64,000 nt of DNA from Mesorhizobium loti (GCF_013170705.1 NZ_CP033334.1:1899501-1963500), one strand, 5' to 3'. Shown: positions 22,312-31,888, counted from the first letter of the stretch. The notes: a model not told the origin generated them from the sequence alone. Program-made: numbers and translations.

Positions 22312-24570
22312 ATGGCGAACCGCAGAGACAGCCGCATCGAGCCCAGTTTCGAGGGACCGCCACAGGCGCGATCCCAGCCGGGTCTTTCGGTGAGCGAGGA
22401 GGACCGCGTCGTGCCAAGCAACCGCAAAGCCTCCGCCAAACGCAAATCGTCGAAGGCGAAATCGTCGCGCGGTGGGCGTGGCAGAAGCCGGCGCGGCCTG
22501 TTCGGCGTGCTTGGCCGGCTGTTCTACTGGTGCTTCGTGCTCGCCATCTGGGGCGGCATCGCGGTGGCCGGCGTCGTCATCTACTACGGCGCCAAGATGC
22601 CGGCGGCCACGACCTGGTCGATCCCCGACCGCGCTCCCAACATCAAGATTGTTTCGGCCGATGGTCAGTTGCTCGCCAATCGCGGCATGAGCGGCGGTGA
22701 AGCCGTCGGCCTGCACGAAATGTCGCCCTATATTCCAGAAGCCGTCATCGCCATCGAGGATCGCCGGTTCTATTCGCATTTCGGTGTCGACCCGATCGGC
22801 CTGTCGCGCGCCATGGTGACGAACCTGCTCGGCGGGCATTTCTCGCAAGGCGGCTCGACGCTGACGCAGCAATTGGCGAAAAACCTGTTCCTCAAGCCCG
22901 ACCGCACACTGGAGCGTAAGGTGCAGGAGGTGCTGCTGGCGCTGTGGCTGGAGCACAAGCACACCAAGGACCAGATCCTCGAAATGTACCTCAACCGGGT
23001 TTATTTCGGCTCCGGCGCCTATGGCGTGGAAGCGGCTTCGCGCCGCTATTTCGGCAAGAGCGCGCGCGACGTCACCCTGTCGGAAGCAGCCCTGCTGGCC
23101 GGCTTGCTGAAAGCACCGTCGCGGTTGTCGCCGGCGCGCGATCCGAAGGCCGCCGAGGAGCGTTCGCAACTGGTACTCGCCGCCATGCGCGAGGAGGGCA
23201 AGATCAGCGACAAGGAGCTGAAGACGGCGCTCAGCGCGCCGGCGACGCGCTCGCCGTCCTACTGGACGGGCTCGGAAAACTATGTCGCCGACGCCATCAT
23301 GGAAGAACTGCCCGACCTGATCGGCGATGTTCGCGGCGATATCGTCATCGATTCTACCGTCGACCTGAACCTGCAGAAACTTGCCGAGCAATCGATCCGC
23401 AAACTGATCGACGACAGCGGCAAGAAGCTCAACGTCACCCAGGGCGCGCTGGTGTCGATCGACGATTCCGGCGCGGTGCGTGCCATGGTCGGCGGCTATG
23501 ACTATTCGACCAGCCAGTTCGACCGCGCCTCGGAAGCGCGCCGCCAGCCCGGCTCGGCGTTCAAGCCGTTTGTCTATATGGCCGCCCTTGAGGCGGGCCG
23601 CACGCCCGACAGTGTGCGCAACGACGCGCCGATCAAGATCGGCAATTGGACACCCGACAATTACGGCGGCAAGTACTTTGGCAAGGTGACACTGGCGACG
23701 GCTCTGGCCAAATCGCTGAACTCGGTCGCCGCGCAGCTGACGATGGAGGTCGGGCCGAACGCGGTGGTCGAGGCCGCGCACCGCATGGGCATCCAGTCCG
23801 ATTTGCAGGCCAACACCTCGATTGCGCTCGGCACTTCGGAAGTGACGCCGCTTGAGTTGACCTCGGCCTATGTGCCGTTCGCCAATGGCGGCTACAAGCC
23901 GGACATCCATTTCATCCGCCGCATCACCACCGCCGAGGGCAAGGTGCTCTATGACAGCGGTGGCGGCAACGCGCCGCGTGTCGTCAAGCCCGAGATCGTC
24001 GGCATGATGAATTCGATGATGATGGGCACGGTCGAGTTCGGCTCGGCAAAGAAGGCGGCCTTCGCCTGGCCGTCGGCCGGCAAGACCGGCACCAGCCAGA
24101 ATTCGCGCGATGCCTGGTTCGTCGGCTACACCGCCAATCTCACCACCGGCGTGTGGTTCGGCAATGACGACGGCACGGCGATGAAGAAGGTGACCGGTGG
24201 TGCTCTGCCGGCGCAGGCCTGGCATGAGTTCATGGTCGCCGCGCATGAAGGCGTACCGGTACGGCCGCTGCCCGGCACCTGGAAGTCGACGCCGGCCGAT
24301 ACGATCGTGCCCGACGACATACCTTCGGCCGACAACAACCAGCAGGCGCCGGTTCCGTCGGTATCCGTTGGCCAGCAGGCGCCGGCCGCGCAGCCGGCGG
24401 CGCCGGCCCGCGTGGCGCGGCCTGCCCAGACCGTCGATGCCGACGGCTTCAACATGCCCGCGGACGACGGCACCACCGCTTCGGTGGGCCATCCCGTGCC
24501 GCCAGGCAGCGTCGGCGGCCCGCTCAAGAAGCGGCAGACCTCGATCCTGGATATTCTTGGCGGCGGCTGA
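22312..24570 (+). CDS. Bifunctional penicillin-binding protein, PBP1A family
   Basis: Class A PBP of 752 residues that polymerises and crosslinks peptidoglycan. A basic cytoplasmic tail (to ~65) precedes one transmembrane helix (~68-93). The glycosyltransferase domain has the catalytic E149 (AIEDRRFYSHFG) and GGSTLTQQLAKN. The transpeptidase has S415-x-x-K418 (PGSAFKPF), S468-L-N470 and K591-T-G593. The carboxy end is Pro/Ala/Gln-rich and periplasmic. It is preceded by a hairpin-rich 350-bp gap and followed closely by an SDR gene. Confidence 0.93.
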   Translation: MANRRDSRIEPSFEGPPQARSQPGLSVSEEDRVVPSNRKASAKRKSSKAKSSRGGRGRSRRGLFGVLGRLFYWCFVLAIWGGIAVAGVVIYYGAKMPAATTWSIPDRAPNIKIVSADGQLLANRGMSGGEAVGLHEMSPYIPEAVIAIEDRRFYSHFGVDPIGLSRAMVTNLLGGHFSQGGSTLTQQLAKNLFLKPDRTLERKVQEVLLALWLEHKHTKDQILEMYLNRVYFGSGAYGVEAASRRYFGKSARDVTLSEAALLAGLLKAPSRLSPARDPKAAEERSQLVLAAMREEGKISDKELKTALSAPATRSPSYWTGSENYVADAIMEELPDLIGDVRGDIVIDSTVDLNLQKLAEQSIRKLIDDSGKKLNVTQGALVSIDDSGAVRAMVGGYDYSTSQFDRASEARRQPGSAFKPFVYMAALEAGRTPDSVRNDAPIKIGNWTPDNYGGKYFGKVTLATALAKSLNSVAAQLTMEVGPNAVVEAAHRMGIQSDLQANTSIALGTSEVTPLELTSAYVPFANGGYKPDIHFIRRITTAEGKVLYDSGGGNAPRVVKPEIVGMMNSMMMGTVEFGSAKKAAFAWPSAGKTGTSQNSRDAWFVGYTANLTTGVWFGNDDGTAMKKVTGGALPAQAWHEFMVAAHEGVPVRPLPGTWKSTPADTIVPDDIPSADNNQQAPVPSVSVGQQAPAAQPAAPARVARPAQTVDADGFNMPADDGTTASVGHPVPPGSVGGPLKKRQTSILDILGGG

Positions 24571-24651
24571 GACTGTCTTCCCTAGCGGCGTCAATCCGCC
24601 TCTCGCCAGCGCCACGGTGTTCGGCTACATCTCCGGCCCGGAGACCGTGAC

Positions 24652-25404
24652 ATGGCTGAACCCGACACCAGAAAAACCATCGTGCTGACCGGCGCCAGCC
24701 GCGGCATCGGCCACGCCACGGTCAAGCGCTTTTCGCGCGAGGGCTGGCGCGTCATCACCTGTTCGCGGCAAGCCTTTGCCGAGGATTGTCCCTGGCCTGC
24801 CGGCCCGGAAGACCACATCAAGGTCGATCTCGCCGACCAGGAAGATGTAGGCATTGCCGTCTCGGAAATCCGCCACCGGCTGGAAGCGCATGGCGGCCAG
24901 CTGCATGCCCTGGTCAACAATGCCGGCATCTCGCCCAAGCTCAAGGACGGCAACAGCCGCATGAACTCGATCGACACGCCGATGCATGTCTGGCGCGACG
25001 TCTTCCAGGTCAATTTCTTCGCGCCGATCATGCTGGCGCGCGGCCTGTTCAAGGAACTGGCGGCGGCCAAGGGCTCGATCGTCAACGTCACCTCGATCGC
25101 CGGCACGCGCGTGCATCCTTTTGCCGGCACCGCCTATGCAACCTCAAAGGCGGCCCTCGGCTCGCTGACGCGCGAGATGGCGCATGATTTCGGCCCGCAC
25201 GGCATCCGCGTCAACGCCATCGCGCCGGGCGAGATCGACACCGCGATCCTGTCGCCGGGCACGGACAAGATCGTCGAGACCATTCCGCTCAGACGCCTCG
25301 GCACCACGGCCGAGGTCGCGGACATCATCTTCTTCCTGTGCTCGCAGCAGGCCTCCTATGTGACCGGCTCGGAAATCCACATCAATGGTGGCCAGCACGT
25401 GTGA
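24652..25404 (+). CDS. SDR-family oxidoreductase
   Basis: Classical short-chain dehydrogenase of 250 residues. The cofactor motif TGASRGIG is at 13-20, NNAG at 89-92, and the active site is S148, Y162 and K166 (AYATSKAAL). The lack of an acidic residue after the second strand leaves NAD versus NADP preference open. It begins 81 bp after the PBP1A gene, probably on the same strand by chance. The substrate is unknown; such enzymes are often annotated as 3-oxoacyl-ACP reductase without proof. Confidence 0.88.
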   Translation: MAEPDTRKTIVLTGASRGIGHATVKRFSREGWRVITCSRQAFAEDCPWPAGPEDHIKVDLADQEDVGIAVSEIRHRLEAHGGQLHALVNNAGISPKLKDGNSRMNSIDTPMHVWRDVFQVNFFAPIMLARGLFKELAAAKGSIVNVTSIAGTRVHPFAGTAYATSKAALGSLTREMAHDFGPHGIRVNAIAPGEIDTAILSPGTDKIVETIPLRRLGTTAEVADIIFFLCSQQASYVTGSEIHINGGQHV

Positions 25405-25413
25405 GGCGGGTGC

Positions 25414-26352
25414 TCATCCCGCGATGTTGAGAACGGCCTTGCCGCTGAAGCTGCGCTGCCGTAGGGCGTCCTGGGCCTGAGCGATATCAGTCCACGGCAC
25501 GGTCAGGGCGACACGGGTTTCCAGCCGGCCAGCCGCGACCAGGGCGAGCAGCGTGGCGATATCGGCGCCGATGCCCGAGCCGGATGTGTAGTAGGCGAAG
25601 GTCTGAAGCCTCGCTCCCTCGTGGCCAGGAACGAATTGGCGGAAGCCAACCGGGGTGAGTTCGCCACTGCTCGAGCCGAACATGACGATGGTCCCGCCGG
25701 GTGCGACGCGTTCGATCGCGTGGGCGAGGCTTTCGCCGCCGACCGCTTCGGTGATCAGCGCGAAAGGGCCTTCGGCCAGTTCGATCGCCTCGACCACCTG
25801 CTCGGCGCCGAGATCGCGGAGATCCCCTGCATGCCGGGCGGCTGCGATCGCGGTCACCGAGGCGCCTTGTTCGCGGGCGATCTGGATCTGGAACCGGCCG
25901 ACCGCGCCGCTCGCGCCGGTGATCAGCACCTTCAGGCCAGCGAGATCGCCGCCATGGCGCAGCGTCCTCAGCGCCGTCGTGCCCGCCACCGGAAGCGTGG
26001 CCGCCGAGACGAAGCCGATCTCATCGGGCAGGACGGCGAGACGGTCGGTCGGAACGGCGACACGTTCGGCCCAGCCGGCTTCGTCGACCAAGGCCACGAC
26101 CCTTGTGCCCACGGCCGGCCCGGAGCCATCGGCCGCCGCCCGCTCCACGATCCCAACGACGTCCTGGCCAGGTATCCAGCCGTTCGGGCGTATGGTCAGC
26201 AGGCGCAGTTCGCCGCGGTTCAACGAGGTCGCGTGGACGGCGATAAGAGCTTCGTTCGCGCAGGGGGGTGGCTCGTTCACCTCGGTAAGTTTCAATCTGG
26301 CTGCGTTGTCGGAACAGACGGTGAGCGCGAGCATGGGGTACACCTTTGCCAA
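25414..26352 (-). CDS. Zinc-independent MDR-family alcohol dehydrogenase/quinone oxidoreductase
   Basis: Medium-chain dehydrogenase of 312 residues. A GroES-like domain (residues 1-115) precedes a Rossmann domain with GASGAVGRFQIQIA. Structural zinc cysteines are missing, so it belongs with the quinone oxidoreductase-like group. It is transcribed divergently from the AraC-type regulator at 26440, and the 87-bp gap probably holds both promoters; the regulator therefore probably controls it. An internal ATG seven codons in is an alternative start. Confidence 0.85.
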   Translation of the reverse strand: MAKVYPMLALTVCSDNAARLKLTEVNEPPPCANEALIAVHATSLNRGELRLLTIRPNGWIPGQDVVGIVERAAADGSGPAVGTRVVALVDEAGWAERVAVPTDRLAVLPDEIGFVSAATLPVAGTTALRTLRHGGDLAGLKVLITGASGAVGRFQIQIAREQGASVTAIAAARHAGDLRDLGAEQVVEAIELAEGPFALITEAVGGESLAHAIERVAPGGTIVMFGSSSGELTPVGFRQFVPGHEGARLQTFAYYTSGSGIGADIATLLALVAAGRLETRVALTVPWTDIAQAQDALRQRSFSGKAVLNIAG

Positions 26353-26439
26353 TTGCGGCGAGAACGACCCCGAGCCTACCGATTTGCGCGATCGAATAAT
26401 CTAGATATAAAATCAATCAATCGCTAAAAATAGGCAATC

Positions 26440-27246
26440 ATGAGACAACCTCTGAGCTACCCATGGCTCGATTTCGATGTCGATGACGTTCTTGCTCCGG
26501 CGATCGCCGTGCGCGTCGACGTAACCGAGACCAAGGCCGAGGTGTCGCAGCATTGGCACCGCAAGGGGCAACTCGTCTTCGCGCTCGGCGGTGGCGTCAC
26601 CTGCCGCGTTCCCAGTGGCCTCTGGATGGTGCCGCCACATTGCGGCGTGTGGGTGCCAAGCCGCATGCAGCACAGCAACATCGCGACGGCCAATGCGCGG
26701 ATTTTCTTCGTTTACATCGAGCCCGGTGCTGCCGAACTGCCGGATCGGTGCTGCACGCTTTCGATCTCGCCGCTGCTGCGCGAGCTCATCATCGAACTGT
26801 CCGACTGCGCGCCTGACGACGCGAGGTGCGCTTTCCTGGGAAAGGTCCTGCTCGCCGAACTGCCCGATATGCCGGGCCAGCAATTGCATCTGCCCCTATC
26901 TTCCGAGCCGCGCTTGCGGCAGATCGCCGAAGCGTTGGCGGACGATCCGGCTGACCGCAGCACGCTGGCGGAGTGGGCCAACCGCGTCGCACTCAGCGAG
27001 AGCAGTCTTGCTCGTCTCGTCGTAAAGGAGACTGGCTTAAGTTTCGGCCGCTGGCGCCAGCAATTGCATTTGATCGTTGCGATAAGGGAGCTGGCTTCCG
27101 GGGCAAGCGTTCAGCGGGTTTCGGGCGATCTGGGCTATGAGTCCGTCACCGCCTTCATTACCATGTTCAAAAAGGCGCTCGGCAAGCCTCCCGCACGGTA
27201 TCTCAGCAGCATCGCACGGAATGGCGGGTCTGCATTCGCTGCCTGA
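26440..27246 (+). CDS. AraC-family transcriptional regulator
   Basis: 268 residues. The amino-terminal part is a cupin-type sensor (SQHWHRKGQLVFALGGGVTC, VPPHCGVWVPSRMQHS). The last ~100 residues are the two helix-turn-helix units of AraC proteins (LAEWANRVALSESSLARLV and VSGDLGYESVTAFITMFKKALGKPPARYL). It is divergent from an MDR dehydrogenase gene, the likely target. Its stop abuts, without any spacer, the stop of the convergent antiporter gene. Confidence 0.9.
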   Translation: MRQPLSYPWLDFDVDDVLAPAIAVRVDVTETKAEVSQHWHRKGQLVFALGGGVTCRVPSGLWMVPPHCGVWVPSRMQHSNIATANARIFFVYIEPGAAELPDRCCTLSISPLLRELIIELSDCAPDDARCAFLGKVLLAELPDMPGQQLHLPLSSEPRLRQIAEALADDPADRSTLAEWANRVALSESSLARLVVKETGLSFGRWRQQLHLIVAIRELASGASVQRVSGDLGYESVTAFITMFKKALGKPPARYLSSIARNGGSAFAA

Positions 27247-29031
27247 TCAGGCGGCGGACGGTTCAGTCGCGAATGGCTTGTGACCGAGCACCTCTTCCAC
27301 GATTCCGCGCGCGATCTCCCGTTCGCCCATGATCACCGTGTCGGCGCCGAGCCCTTTGAGATGCTCGACCTCGGCATCGGAATGGGCGCGGGCGACGACG
27401 TTGATGCCGGGTTTGGCGGCGCGCGCGCGCAGAACGATCTGGCCGGCTTCGAACGCGTTGGGGATGGCGAGGATCAGCCGGCTGGCGCCTTCGGGATTGG
27501 CGGCAGCGAACACTTCGGCGTTGGCCGCATTTCCGGCGACGGTTTCGATGCCGTCGGCTTTCAGCCTGGCCAGCGTCTTGTCGGCGTCCTCGATGACGAG
27601 GAAGGGCAGCGCAGCGTCTTTCAGTGCGGCACCGACAAGGCTGCCGACACGGCCGTAGCCGATCAGGATGGCATGGCCGGCAAGTGTCGTCCTCGGCGGC
27701 GGGCCGTCTTCCTTCCTGGAGGCGGCGGCGACCGAAGCCACCTGGCCTGGTTCCGTCGCCGGGCCGACCGGCTTTGCGTCCGCCGATGGTGTCGTCTTGG
27801 CGGCGCGGGCTTCCAGCCAAGGTCTCATCCAGTCGATGATCAGGAACATCAGCGGGTTGAGCACGATCGACAGGATGGCGCCGGCCAGGATCAGGTCACG
27901 GCCTTGCTCGGGCAGAAGTTTCAGCCCGACGCCGAGCTCGGCCAGGATGAAGGAGAATTCGCCGATCTGGGCAAGGCTTGCCGAAATCATCAGGGCCGTG
28001 GCGACGGGATAGCCGAAGGCGACGACGATGACGAACGCGGCCAGCGACTTGCCGATGACGATGATGGCCAGCGTCGCCAGGATCGGCAGGCCGTTGCTGA
28101 TCAGGCTGAATGGGTCGAACAGCATGCCGACCGAGACGAAGAACAGCACCGAGAAGGCATCGCGTAGCGGCAGCGATTCCTCCGCCGCGCGGTGGCTGAG
28201 TTCGGATTCGCTCATGATCATGCCGGCGAAGAAGGCGCCAAGCGCCAGCGAGACGCCGAACAGTTTTGCCGCGCCGAAGGCGACGCCGAGCGCTATTGCG
28301 AGTACGGAGAGACGGAACAGTTCGCGAGACCCGGTATGGGCCACGTAGTGCAAGATCCAGGGAATGACCCGGCGGCCGACCACCAGCATGACGACGACGA
28401 AGGCGGCGACCTTGGCCAGCGTCATGCCGACGATGCCCCAGATGCCGTAGCTGGCCGGCAACGACAGCAGGCCGCTGACATGGGCTTCGGCCTGTTCCTG
28501 GCCACCCAGCACGCCGGCAAGGGCAGGCAGCAGCACCAGCGCCAGCACCATGGCCAGATCCTCGACGATCAGCCAGCCGACGGCGATGCGGCCGCGCTCG
28601 GTCTCGATAAGCCGGCGCTCCTGAAGCGCGCGCAGCAGCACCACGGTCGAGGCGACCGACAGCGCGAGGCCGAACACGAGGCCCGCTCCCATCGACCAGC
28701 CGAGCATCCAGGACAGCCCGGTGCCGAGCGCCGTGGCGAAGCCGATCTGGACGATGGCGCCGGGTACGGCGATGGCGCGCACCGACAGCAGGTCCTTGAG
28801 CGAGAAATGCAGGCCGACGCCGAACATCAGCAGGATGACGCCGATTTCTGCCAGTTCATTGGCAAGGCCGGCATCGGCGACGAAACCGGGCGTGTTCGGC
28901 CCGACCAGCACGCCGGCTATGAGATAACCGACCAGCGGTGGAATTCGGAACCGATTGGCCAGAGCCCCGAAGACGAAAGCCAGCCCCAGACCGGCGACGA
29001 TGGTGGCGATAAGGGGCGTGTCATGCGGCAT
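27247..29031 (-). CDS. CPA2-family cation:proton antiporter with TrkA-N domain (YbaL/KefB-like)
   Basis: Membrane protein of 594 residues with about 12 helices to residue 390, a variable linker, and a carboxy-terminal Rossmann NAD-binding domain (GYGRVGSLVGAAL) that senses nucleotides. The ion path region shows GVILLMFGVGLHFSLKDLL and LGAFFAGMIMSES. It exports K+ or Na+ in exchange for protons, possibly under redox or osmotic stress. It is monocistronic, with the AraC gene convergent after it. Confidence 0.9.
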   Translation of the reverse strand: MPHDTPLIATIVAGLGLAFVFGALANRFRIPPLVGYLIAGVLVGPNTPGFVADAGLANELAEIGVILLMFGVGLHFSLKDLLSVRAIAVPGAIVQIGFATALGTGLSWMLGWSMGAGLVFGLALSVASTVVLLRALQERRLIETERGRIAVGWLIVEDLAMVLALVLLPALAGVLGGQEQAEAHVSGLLSLPASYGIWGIVGMTLAKVAAFVVVMLVVGRRVIPWILHYVAHTGSRELFRLSVLAIALGVAFGAAKLFGVSLALGAFFAGMIMSESELSHRAAEESLPLRDAFSVLFFVSVGMLFDPFSLISNGLPILATLAIIVIGKSLAAFVIVVAFGYPVATALMISASLAQIGEFSFILAELGVGLKLLPEQGRDLILAGAILSIVLNPLMFLIIDWMRPWLEARAAKTTPSADAKPVGPATEPGQVASVAAASRKEDGPPPRTTLAGHAILIGYGRVGSLVGAALKDAALPFLVIEDADKTLARLKADGIETVAGNAANAEVFAAANPEGASRLILAIPNAFEAGQIVLRARAAKPGINVVARAHSDAEVEHLKGLGADTVIMGEREIARGIVEEVLGHKPFATEPSAA

Positions 29032-29252
29032 TGTCTATGGAGCGCCTTTCAAGCTAGCGATGTCGGATGTGCGCCGCCCGAAGCCGTCGCCTGTTTTGCA
29101 ATATGGTGGAAGGGGTGACGTTGATGCAACCCGCAGGCCGCGAAAATCGACGGTGCGGCGGCAAATACTCGGCCGGCGGCTGAAAAGCAGCCGGCCTGCG
29201 GGACGTCCCGCAATGTTGTCGCCCCGGTGTCGTGCTAGTCGGCCGCCGGCGA

Positions 29253-29702
29253 TCAGGCGGCCCGCAGCAAGGCCTCGATCTCGAATATGGCGTGGTTGGT
29301 CAGCGTCTTGGGAATTTCGGCGGTCACTTTGCCCTCGACCTCCTTGTGCAATTTCTTGCGCATGGTCCCGAGCACCATTGGCGGTGCGACAAGGACGATC
29401 TCGTCGAACGCCCCGCCATGCGAGAGCTTGTAGAGCCGGGCGGCAATGTCATCGGCGAAGCGCTCCTTGCCAATCCGATGCCAGTCCGTCTCCTCGACGG
29501 CGCTGCGATGCACGGACGGGCCGTCATTGTACCGGCCTGGACTGTCGGTCCCTTGTTCGCGGGTAGGCGGATTGTCCTGCTCCATCATCTGCACGACCTC
29601 CAGGTTGGGAAACTTGTTGTCGCCGATATTCTTGAGGAAGAGCGCTTTTTCGCCATCGGCCACCATGATCCAGATGCCGTGCTTCAGCTTGATCGTGCCC
29701 AT
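29253..29702 (-). CDS. Host attachment family protein
   Basis: 149 residues of the family named after an Agrobacterium protein required for attachment to host cells. The sequence shows the family core (IKLKHGIWIMVADGEKALFLKN, ...LVAPPMVLGTMRKKL) and resembles release-factor eRF1-like folds. Start MGTIKLKHG (29702) is chosen over the upstream in-frame start because a GGAAAGGA site lies before it. An exact EcfG promoter lies 84-109 bp upstream, so stress induction is likely. The biochemical function is unknown and secretion is not indicated (no signal). Confidence 0.83.
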   Translation of the reverse strand: MGTIKLKHGIWIMVADGEKALFLKNIGDNKFPNLEVVQMMEQDNPPTREQGTDSPGRYNDGPSVHRSAVEETDWHRIGKERFADDIAARLYKLSHGGAFDEIVLVAPPMVLGTMRKKLHKEVEGKVTAEIPKTLTNHAIFEIEALLRAA

Positions 29703-29785
29703 GATGACGGGTTCCTTTCCCTGCTGTGTCACGCCCTGCGCGGCACCCCGCCGCGGTTTCGGTTTTGGATAGCGGACGAGACGGG

Positions 29786-29811
29786 AACGCCTTGCGAAGC
29801 GGTAATGTTCC
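29786..29811 (-). promoter_or_regulatory. EcfG (general stress sigma) promoter for the host-attachment gene
   Basis: On the minus strand GGAAC (29811-29807), 17 bases, CGTT (29789-29786) is an exact match to the EcfG consensus. The predicted start is near 29778, leaving a leader of about 75 nt before ATG 29702. It is the second EcfG site in the window. Confidence 0.7.
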
Positions 29812-29881
29812 CGCCGCCAAGGTCACTTGAACGCGTGCTGCCCGAGGCCGGAGGTCGATGATCGTCGGCCGGCGGCTTTAA

Positions 29882-29898
29882 TCTACTAAATTGGTAGA
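29882..29898. promoter_or_regulatory. Palindromic operator candidate upstream of the cys cluster
   Basis: TCTACTAAATTGGTAGA has perfect 5-bp outer arms and an AT-rich near-symmetric centre. Its shape fits a small dimeric regulator such as an Rrf2-family protein. It is the only marked symmetric site before the cysG-DUF2849-cysI-cysH operon; no regulator gene lies nearby. Confidence 0.5.
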
Positions 29899-30131
29899 AA
29901 TTAGAAAAAACTGTTTTGCGCGACGGCGGGCCGGCGGCTAAAAAGACCTGAAATCAAGGCCTGCCTCAGCCGCTTGAGTTCGCCCATACAAAGGATGTGG
30001 AATATTTTTCTCCTGCCTTTCGCGGTTGCGAAAAAGCGATTGCCTGCCATCACAGGATGCGCGAGTGCTTTGCTTCTGGTTTTTCGCGCCCGGGCGTAAA
30101 ACTGCGACACTGTTCCCGGATTGCTTTTCAC

Positions 30132-31598
30132 ATGCCGCAGGCCAATGCCAAGCTCAATGCCTTCCCCGTCTTCGTGCGGGTCGAGGGCGAAGCCGTGGCC
30201 ATCGTCGGCGGCGGTGAGGAGGCCTTGGCCAAAGCACGGCTGATCGGACAGTCGAGCGCAGTCTTGCGCATCATCACCGAGAACGCCGAGCCGGAACTGC
30301 TTGCCTTCATCGCTCAGTCCGGCGCCAGCCATGTCGCGGCGGCTTACGATGCCTCGCAGCTCGACGGCGCGGTCATGGTGTTTGCCGCCAGCGGCGACGA
30401 GACGCTCGACCGCCGCGTCGCCGCCGACGCGCGCAAACTGGGCATTCCTGTCAATGCCGTCGATCGGCCGGAGCTCTGCGATTTCTTCACCCCGGCCCTG
30501 GTCAACCGCGCGCCGGTCGCCATCGCCATCGGCACCGAGGGTGCGGGCCCGGTGCTGGCCCAGATGCTGCGTGGCCGCATCGACCAGATGCTGTCGCCGT
30601 CGCTTGGATCGCTGGCGACGCTTGCCGCTTCACTGCGTGGCGCCGCCGAGACATTGCTGCCGAAAGGCAATGCCCGCCGCCGCTTCTGGAGCAGTTTTTT
30701 CCAGGGTGCGCCTGCCCATGCGGTGGAAGCCGGCCAGCTGTCGCGGGCGCATGACGCCGCCGTGGATCTTCTGTTGTCGAACGCGCCGGCTTCGGGTCAC
30801 ATCGCCCTGGTGGGCGCCGGTCCGGGCGCCGAGGACCTTCTGACGCTGCGGGCGCACCGCCTGCTGATGGAGGCCGACGTCATCGTCCATGACGCGCTGG
30901 TGCCGGAGGCGGTGGTTGCGATGGGCCGCCGCGATGCCGAGCGCTTGGGCGTCGGCAAGCGCAAGGGCTGCCACACCAAGAGCCAGGCCGAAATCAATGC
31001 GCTGCTGGTCGAACTTGGCCGGCAGGGCAAGCGTGTCGTGCGGCTGAAGTCGGGCGATCCGCTGGTCTTCGGCCGGGCCGGCGAGGAAATGGCGGCGCTG
31101 CGCGATGCCGGCATCGCCTATGAGGTGGTTCCCGGTGTCACCGCCGCCTTTGCCGCCGCCGCCGATTTCGAACTGCCGCTCACCTTGCGCGGGGTGTCCT
31201 CGTCGATGGTGTTCACCACCGGCCACGACCTCAAGGGCAATTCGCTGCCCGACTGGGCCAAGCTTGCGATTTCCGGCGCCACCGTTGCCGTCTATATGGG
31301 CCGCTCGGTCGCGGCCGAAGTCGCCGGCCGCCTGATCGAGGCCGGTCTGTCGCCGGACACGGCGGTCGCCGTGGTCGAGAATGCCAGCCTTGCCAATCGG
31401 CGCCGGTTCCACGGCACGCTGGCCGACCTGCCGTCGCTGGAAGCGCGCGGCGATCTTTCCGGGCCGGTCATGACCATTATCGGCGATGCCGTCGCCGGCG
31501 CCAATTTCGAACGGTCCGAGCCGCTCGCGGCACACAGGCACGAAGATTTGGGGCACGAAAGTGCGGCAACAGCCGCCACCGAGAGAGTTCAGCCATGA
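30132..31598 (+). CDS. cysG: Siroheme synthase (multifunctional)
   Basis: 488 residues making siroheme, the prosthetic group of sulfite/nitrite reductase, from uroporphyrinogen III. The amino half is the precorrin-2 dehydrogenase/ferrochelatase (VRVEGEAVAIVGGGEEALAKA); the carboxy half is the SAM-dependent uroporphyrinogen III methyltransferase (ALVGAGPGAEDLLTLRA, VRLKSGDPLVFGRAGEE, MGRS). The start MPQANAKL (30132) matches family amino ends; the frame extends upstream without support. Its stop overlaps the DUF2849 gene (ATGA), so the genes are coupled. Product use is shown by the reductase gene that follows. Confidence 0.93.
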   Translation: MPQANAKLNAFPVFVRVEGEAVAIVGGGEEALAKARLIGQSSAVLRIITENAEPELLAFIAQSGASHVAAAYDASQLDGAVMVFAASGDETLDRRVAADARKLGIPVNAVDRPELCDFFTPALVNRAPVAIAIGTEGAGPVLAQMLRGRIDQMLSPSLGSLATLAASLRGAAETLLPKGNARRRFWSSFFQGAPAHAVEAGQLSRAHDAAVDLLLSNAPASGHIALVGAGPGAEDLLTLRAHRLLMEADVIVHDALVPEAVVAMGRRDAERLGVGKRKGCHTKSQAEINALLVELGRQGKRVVRLKSGDPLVFGRAGEEMAALRDAGIAYEVVPGVTAAFAAAADFELPLTLRGVSSSMVFTTGHDLKGNSLPDWAKLAISGATVAVYMGRSVAAEVAGRLIEAGLSPDTAVAVVENASLANRRRFHGTLADLPSLEARGDLSGPVMTIIGDAVAGANFERSEPLAAHRHEDLGHESAATAATERVQP

Positions 31599-31888
31599 AG
31601 ATACTGACCGCCAACCGCCTGACCGATGGCATCGCCGTCTGGTATGCCGATGGCCGCTGGGCCGAGACGGTGCGCCACGCCGACCTTGCCCATGACAAGG
31701 CGGCCGAGGACCGCCTGGAGGCGATCGGCGCCAAGGCCTATGCCGACAATGAAGTGGTCGACGTCAATCTGATCGACGCGGACGTCGTCGACGGCGTGGT
31801 CGAGCCGGTGCGATTGCGCGAGAAGATCCGCGCCGCCGGGCCGACCATTCGCGGCGATCTCGGCAAGCAGGCCGAGCGGGCCGCATAG
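31595..31888 (+). CDS. DUF2849 protein of the sulfite reduction operon
   Basis: 97 residues; members of DUF2849 are almost always found next to siroheme-dependent sulfite/nitrite reductases in alphaproteobacteria. The sequence shows the family opening (KILTANRLTDGIAVWYADGRWAE) and an acidic-valine central strand (VVDVNLIDADVVDG). Its ATG overlaps the cysG stop. It is soluble with no metal motif. It probably helps assembly or activity of the reductase; the mechanism is not known. Confidence 0.85.
   Translation: MKILTANRLTDGIAVWYADGRWAETVRHADLAHDKAAEDRLEAIGAKAYADNEVVDVNLIDADVVDGVVEPVRLREKIRAAGPTIRGDLGKQAERAA

Larger units (their letters stand above)
29703..30131. other. 429-bp gap: stress promoter and cys leader
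   Basis: No protein gene is seen here. The left part holds the EcfG promoter of the host-attachment gene. The right part is the leader of cysG, beginning with an AT-rich 17-bp palindrome (29882-29898), TCTAC-n7-GTAGA, likely an operator near the promoter. About 230 bp lie between it and the cysG start; this long leader has no riboswitch fold I can recognise. Confidence 0.5.

Noticed and set aside
22237..24615. A 792-codon minus-strand frame over the PBP1A gene
   Set aside because: The plus strand carries all PBP motifs; the minus frame is low-complexity Arg/His/Gly-rich.
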